From Sindora glabra (Eukaryota > Streptophyta > Magnoliopsida > Fabales > Fabaceae), in NCBI GenBank assembly GCA_020226215.1, contig CM035234.1, positions 71,627,135 through 71,691,134 on the forward strand: a stretch of DNA of 64,000 nucleotides, in the 5' to 3' direction. Position numbers and translations under genes: made by a program. This document shows, in pieces, positions 61,295 through 64,000 of the stretch (position 1 is its first letter; each line of letters begins with the position of its first letter). The notes below the pieces were generated by a model. It had not been told where the DNA came from. It saw only the letters and a list, made by a program, of their open reading frames with translations, and did no database searches.

Positions 61295-61566
61295 AAATCT
61301 CTTTCATACTCACATACTTACTTATAGTAACTTAAAACCTTAAACATTACCATTCTATTTATCTTTTCTCATCTAATTTTCACAAAAATTTTATTCCATT
61401 ACTAGCTAAAACATCAAATTATTATTATTCTCAATAATTCACCTATAATATTCAAATATGTCATGCATGATTCAAAATACATTATTCAAGACAATCGATC
61501 ATATTTAATTTATATGAAATAATTAATTATATAAATGCAAATTTCTAAATTCTTGGAGGTGTAACA

Positions 61567-61933
61567 TGACATTATTTCTTTTTGCATAGTTTTCTTATAC
61601 CAATAGAAATATTAATACATTGAACATAAATTTACAAAAATGTAAAAAAAGTGAAATCCATTTACCAAAATTTATTATGCAATTTTAGTCATTTCCATAT
61701 ACCAATGCAACTTTATACTAATATTGCAAATAAAAAAGAAGAAGATGTTATGCATTATTTAACCCTCATTGCCTACCTGTTGCCAAGGATCATCGATTCC
61801 ATTATCTAGAAGTCACTCTTCTTAAAAATGTAAATCATGTATTACATGAAATAACTTACAAAAAAGTACATTAAATCATGAATGCACCAAAGATAAATAT
61901 GTTTACATTAATACATAAAAACTATAGGAAAAT
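61567..61933. other. Flank of the gypsy element, nothing recognised
   Basis: AT-rich sequence following the 5' LTR; its first five bases (tgaca) are the putative target duplication. No motif or ORF. Confidence 0.4.
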
Positions 61934-62599
61934 CACTATATAAGAAAAATCATCAACAATGATACAAAATCCAATTTTTTACTTAATTATCTTCATTTCA
62001 ATCATAAAAGTATACAATGGAAGAACTGGTGCTTAGTTTTCCAATTTTCCATTGTATACTTTGGTAAAGAAAGTAGATTGCTAAAGACAAATATCATTGA
62101 AATATTGGAGAGTAAGGCATTAAAAGTGTCTTATATGGAAAGGGAGGGTTAAAAAATCTCATTAAAATATATAAGAGTGAGATGTCAAAAGTATTTTAAA
62201 TGAAAAAAATGAGAGTTAGAGAAAAAATTTATAGACATAATTCCCCCTAAAAAAATAGATGTTAATTATTAATAAAAAATTTTTAATGGCATTGGCAACT
62301 ACCATACCAAAGACTTTTGAAATGCCTTTTTTATGACAATTAATTCCAAAACTGACATTTGAAATTTTCACATTTCCCACCAAGGCACTTTAAATTCCTT
62401 TTTAGGTGGTAGTTATGAAGAAAATCAATATTTTAAGTTTTTGTGGTAACTTATGTGAAACTTTAGACATTAATTTTTTTAAATTAATGTAGTAAGTTTT
62501 TCACTATTTTCAAAAATATTATTATGTTATCATAGATGTTAATCATAATTGATGTCCATCATGTTAACGTTAATCAACTATTTTATAATAGTAAACTGG

Positions 62600-63000
62600 T
62601 TTCTAAAATAATGCTAACTGCCAGCATTGGAAAATGAAATCCCTTAAGACATCATTTTTTTTCAATAAATAACTGATATGTTTTCTTTTTGGGAGGCTTT
62701 AGACATTGGTTTTTCATAAAAATTAATGTCTAAATACATATGAGCAATGAATTTTTTTAAAATATAAAAAAAATTTTAGATGTTACTTCTTAAAAAAACT
62801 AATGTATTTTTTTCTTGTAAGACTTTAGATGTTGATTCATAGAATAATCACTATCTAAAGTTATGAGAGTGCTAATATTTTTAAAAATATTAAAAAAATT
62901 ACATATCAAATTTTTTTATAAATAATTGACATATTTTCTTCTTGTGATTAGACATTAATTCATAAAATAACTAGTGTATAAAGTCATAGGAGTGGTGATA
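62600..63000. repeat. Palindromic subterminal repeats
   Basis: About six units of the form (t)tagacattggtttttcat-N-aattaatgtcta(a), for example 62699-62738, 62771-62808, 62824-62860 and 62945-62985. Each is an imperfect inverted repeat of 30-45 bases with an A/T-rich centre. Confidence 0.7.
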
Positions 63001-63004
63001 CTTT

Positions 63005-63125
63005 TTCATTATAAATAAAGCAAATTATTTTTCTCATTATCATTCTCACTTTCCTTCTATTTGTTTCCAAGTTCAATCTCTATCTTCATCTAACTCCTTC
63101 CATAAAACACTAGATTTTATTCTAT
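63005..63125 (+). promoter_or_regulatory. Possible promoter and 5' untranslated region
   Basis: tataaataaag at about 63012-63022 is followed by a pyrimidine-rich run (ctcattatcattctcactttccttc…), the layout of a plant TATA promoter with CT-rich leader. The equivalent segment in CACTA-2 (about 28810-28900, cctctatttctcattattt…) sits upstream of the transposon gene. No ORF follows within the window. Confidence 0.35.
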
Positions 63126-63160
63126 CCGTCATTATAGATTATTAAGTTATTAGTACTCTT

Positions 63161-64000
63161 TCAACTAATATTATGCATAAAGTAGGTTTAAAACATAAGA
63201 ACTACCTTTTTTACTTCTTTTTCTCAAATATGCACCTCTTGCATTATTCTTATTTTTTGCGCAATTTTTTAAGCGATTTATGTTTATATTTTTTTATATA
63301 ACTTTATGATTATTTGTGAGTTTAAGATGGCTATTATGCTTGTGATGAAGTTTTATAGTTTGAAGTCAATCATAGAAAGATGATAAATGAAAAAATAAAA
63401 ATAGTTATTTTTACAATTTTAAAAAGGCAAATTGCCTTTGACTATTTGCATATAAAAAATTTTCAAAAAGTACATAAAATAAAAAAATTATCTAAAATGG
63501 ATAAGTAAATACATTTTTTTATAATTTTTAGTTAAAAATATATTTTTATAAGATATTAAATTTATTGAATTTTTATTATAAATATTTCAATAAAAAAATG
63601 AAAAACTCACGTTAAAAAAATTATGTTCATATCTACTTTATTTTTAAAATAAACTAACGCGGTAATCTTCTTATATAATTGATGGGGAGTGATTTAACAT
63701 TAAAAGTTTATCTACAATTTTAAAATTTCCTTTTTCTTTTATTTTATTTTTCATTTCTTAATCATGGGGCACGTTCCAAGCTATAGTTTAATCACACAAA
63801 TGTGTACCGAGGGGTTATTCTTCAACTTTTGACTTTTTGAATTGACATCAACATAAATTAAAAAATTGAAAATTTCAAATCACAAGGAAACTCATTCAAC
63901 GTGCCGAACTTGATTCTCGCAGGGCACTTGATTGCTTCATGCATTTCTAAATAACGACAAGGACGTGTTATAATGATAAGATGTGATGTGATATGACAGC
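63161..64000. other. Window end, nothing recognised
   Basis: Very AT-rich to about 63720, then slightly more mixed composition (63770-63990). No ORF, terminus or RNA gene was identified. Confidence 0.4.

Larger units (their letters stand above)
10241..61566 (-). mobile_element. Ty3/gypsy chromovirus (Tekay/Del-like), 51 kb including nested insertions
   Basis: On the minus strand: 5' LTR (61566 down to 27947, in three pieces), primer site (27942-27931), gag, protease, RT, RNase H, integrase with chromodomain-like C-terminus, polypurine tract (about 12488-12470) and 3' LTR (12469-10241). Domain order and the chromodomain-like tail place it in the chromovirus branch. LTR pieces 27947-28329, 38184-39741 and 61295-61566 sum to about 2.21 kb, against 2,229 bp for the other LTR. 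Flanks taata and tgaca differ at two positions, both transitions, consistent with an aged 5-bp duplication. All coding parts are heavily mutated. Confidence 0.88.
27947..61566 (-). repeat. gypsy 5' LTR, split into three pieces by CACTA-2 and CACTA-1
   Basis: Pieces 27947-28329, 38181-39741 and 61295-61566 read in order reproduce the 3' LTR at 10241-12469. The first ends in ...tattaatt, where the intact copy reads gttaattgcctttgaag, and the second resumes attacctttgaaag. The second stops at ...tatttcctaga, where the intact copy reads tatttcttaaatctcc, and the third resumes aaatctctttc. Both breaks coincide exactly with CACTA termini. The palindrome array of the LTR is at 39001-39215. Confidence 0.88.
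61934..63160 (+). mobile_element. Candidate CACTA terminus with palindromic subterminal array (CACTA-5, partial or small)
   Basis: CACTATATAAGAAAAATC at 61934, preceded by aat, looks like a left terminus. A hairpin at about 61986-62060 (agtatacaatggaa…ttccattgtatact) resembles ones in CACTA-3 and CACTA-4. A possible right terminus, ctattttataatagta, ends at 62593 before aac, which would give a ~660-bp element. However, palindromic repeats of the CACTA type continue to about 63000 and are followed by tataaata and a CT-rich stretch. The arrangement resembles the left end of CACTA-2, so a longer element running past the window is equally possible. Confidence 0.45.

Noticed and set aside
63005..64000. 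First exon of a host gene
   Set aside because: A TATA-like box and CT-rich leader are seen, but no open frame of any length follows and CACTA subterminal repeats lie directly upstream.

Overview
The window reads as a gene-poor, AT-rich plant nuclear region made almost entirely of transposable elements nested inside one another. The plant evidence is direct: Ty1/copia and Ty3/gypsy LTR retrotransposons primed by initiator Met-tRNA-like sites, a SIRE-type copia element with a third ORF, CACTA (En/Spm) DNA transposons with a plant Transposase_24/C48-type gene, and a Tourist-like MITE. I found no intact host gene, tRNA, rRNA or CRISPR array. Every element-encoded gene seen carries stops, frameshifts or deletions.

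Layout. (1) 1-7522: most of a degenerate Ty1/copia element on the + strand; its 5' LTR is cut by the window edge and its 3' LTR is 5863-7522. (2) 7523-10240: non-coding sequence with a hairpin-rich block at 8735-9235. (3) 10241-61566: one Ty3/gypsy (Tekay/Del-like chromovirus) element on the - strand, stretched to 51 kb by later insertions. Its 3' LTR is 10241-12469. Its pol is split by a solo LTR of family R1 (13457-15068) and by a solo LTR of the copia family of region 1 (15275-16952). Its gag is split by a related gypsy-type solo LTR (about 20085-27020), which itself holds CACTA-3 and R1-2. Its 5' LTR (27947-61566) is cut into three pieces by CACTA-2 (28330-38180) and CACTA-1 (39742-61294). 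CACTA-2 holds R1-A, which holds a further 3.1 kb insert. CACTA-1 holds R1-4, a MITE that was split by a 10.16 kb SIRE-like copia element, and CACTA-4. (4) 61567-64000: flanking DNA with CACTA-like termini and palindromic subterminal repeats.

The nesting is supported by target-site duplications (TSDs). Perfect ones: atatc, ccttt, tttcc, atttt, tta, att and aat. Near-perfect ones differ only by C/T or G/A transitions. It is also supported by length bookkeeping: the three pieces of the gypsy 5' LTR sum to about 2.21 kb against 2.23 kb for the 3' LTR, and CACTA-1 and CACTA-2 shrink to about 5.6 and 5.4 kb once nested DNA is removed. The youngest-looking coding element is the SIRE-like one, which has two full LTRs, a perfect TSD, a recognisable gag-pol and an extra ORF2. 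R1, R4, CACTA-1 to CACTA-5 and gamma are working names used only here. All homology calls come from reading motifs by eye; no database search was run.
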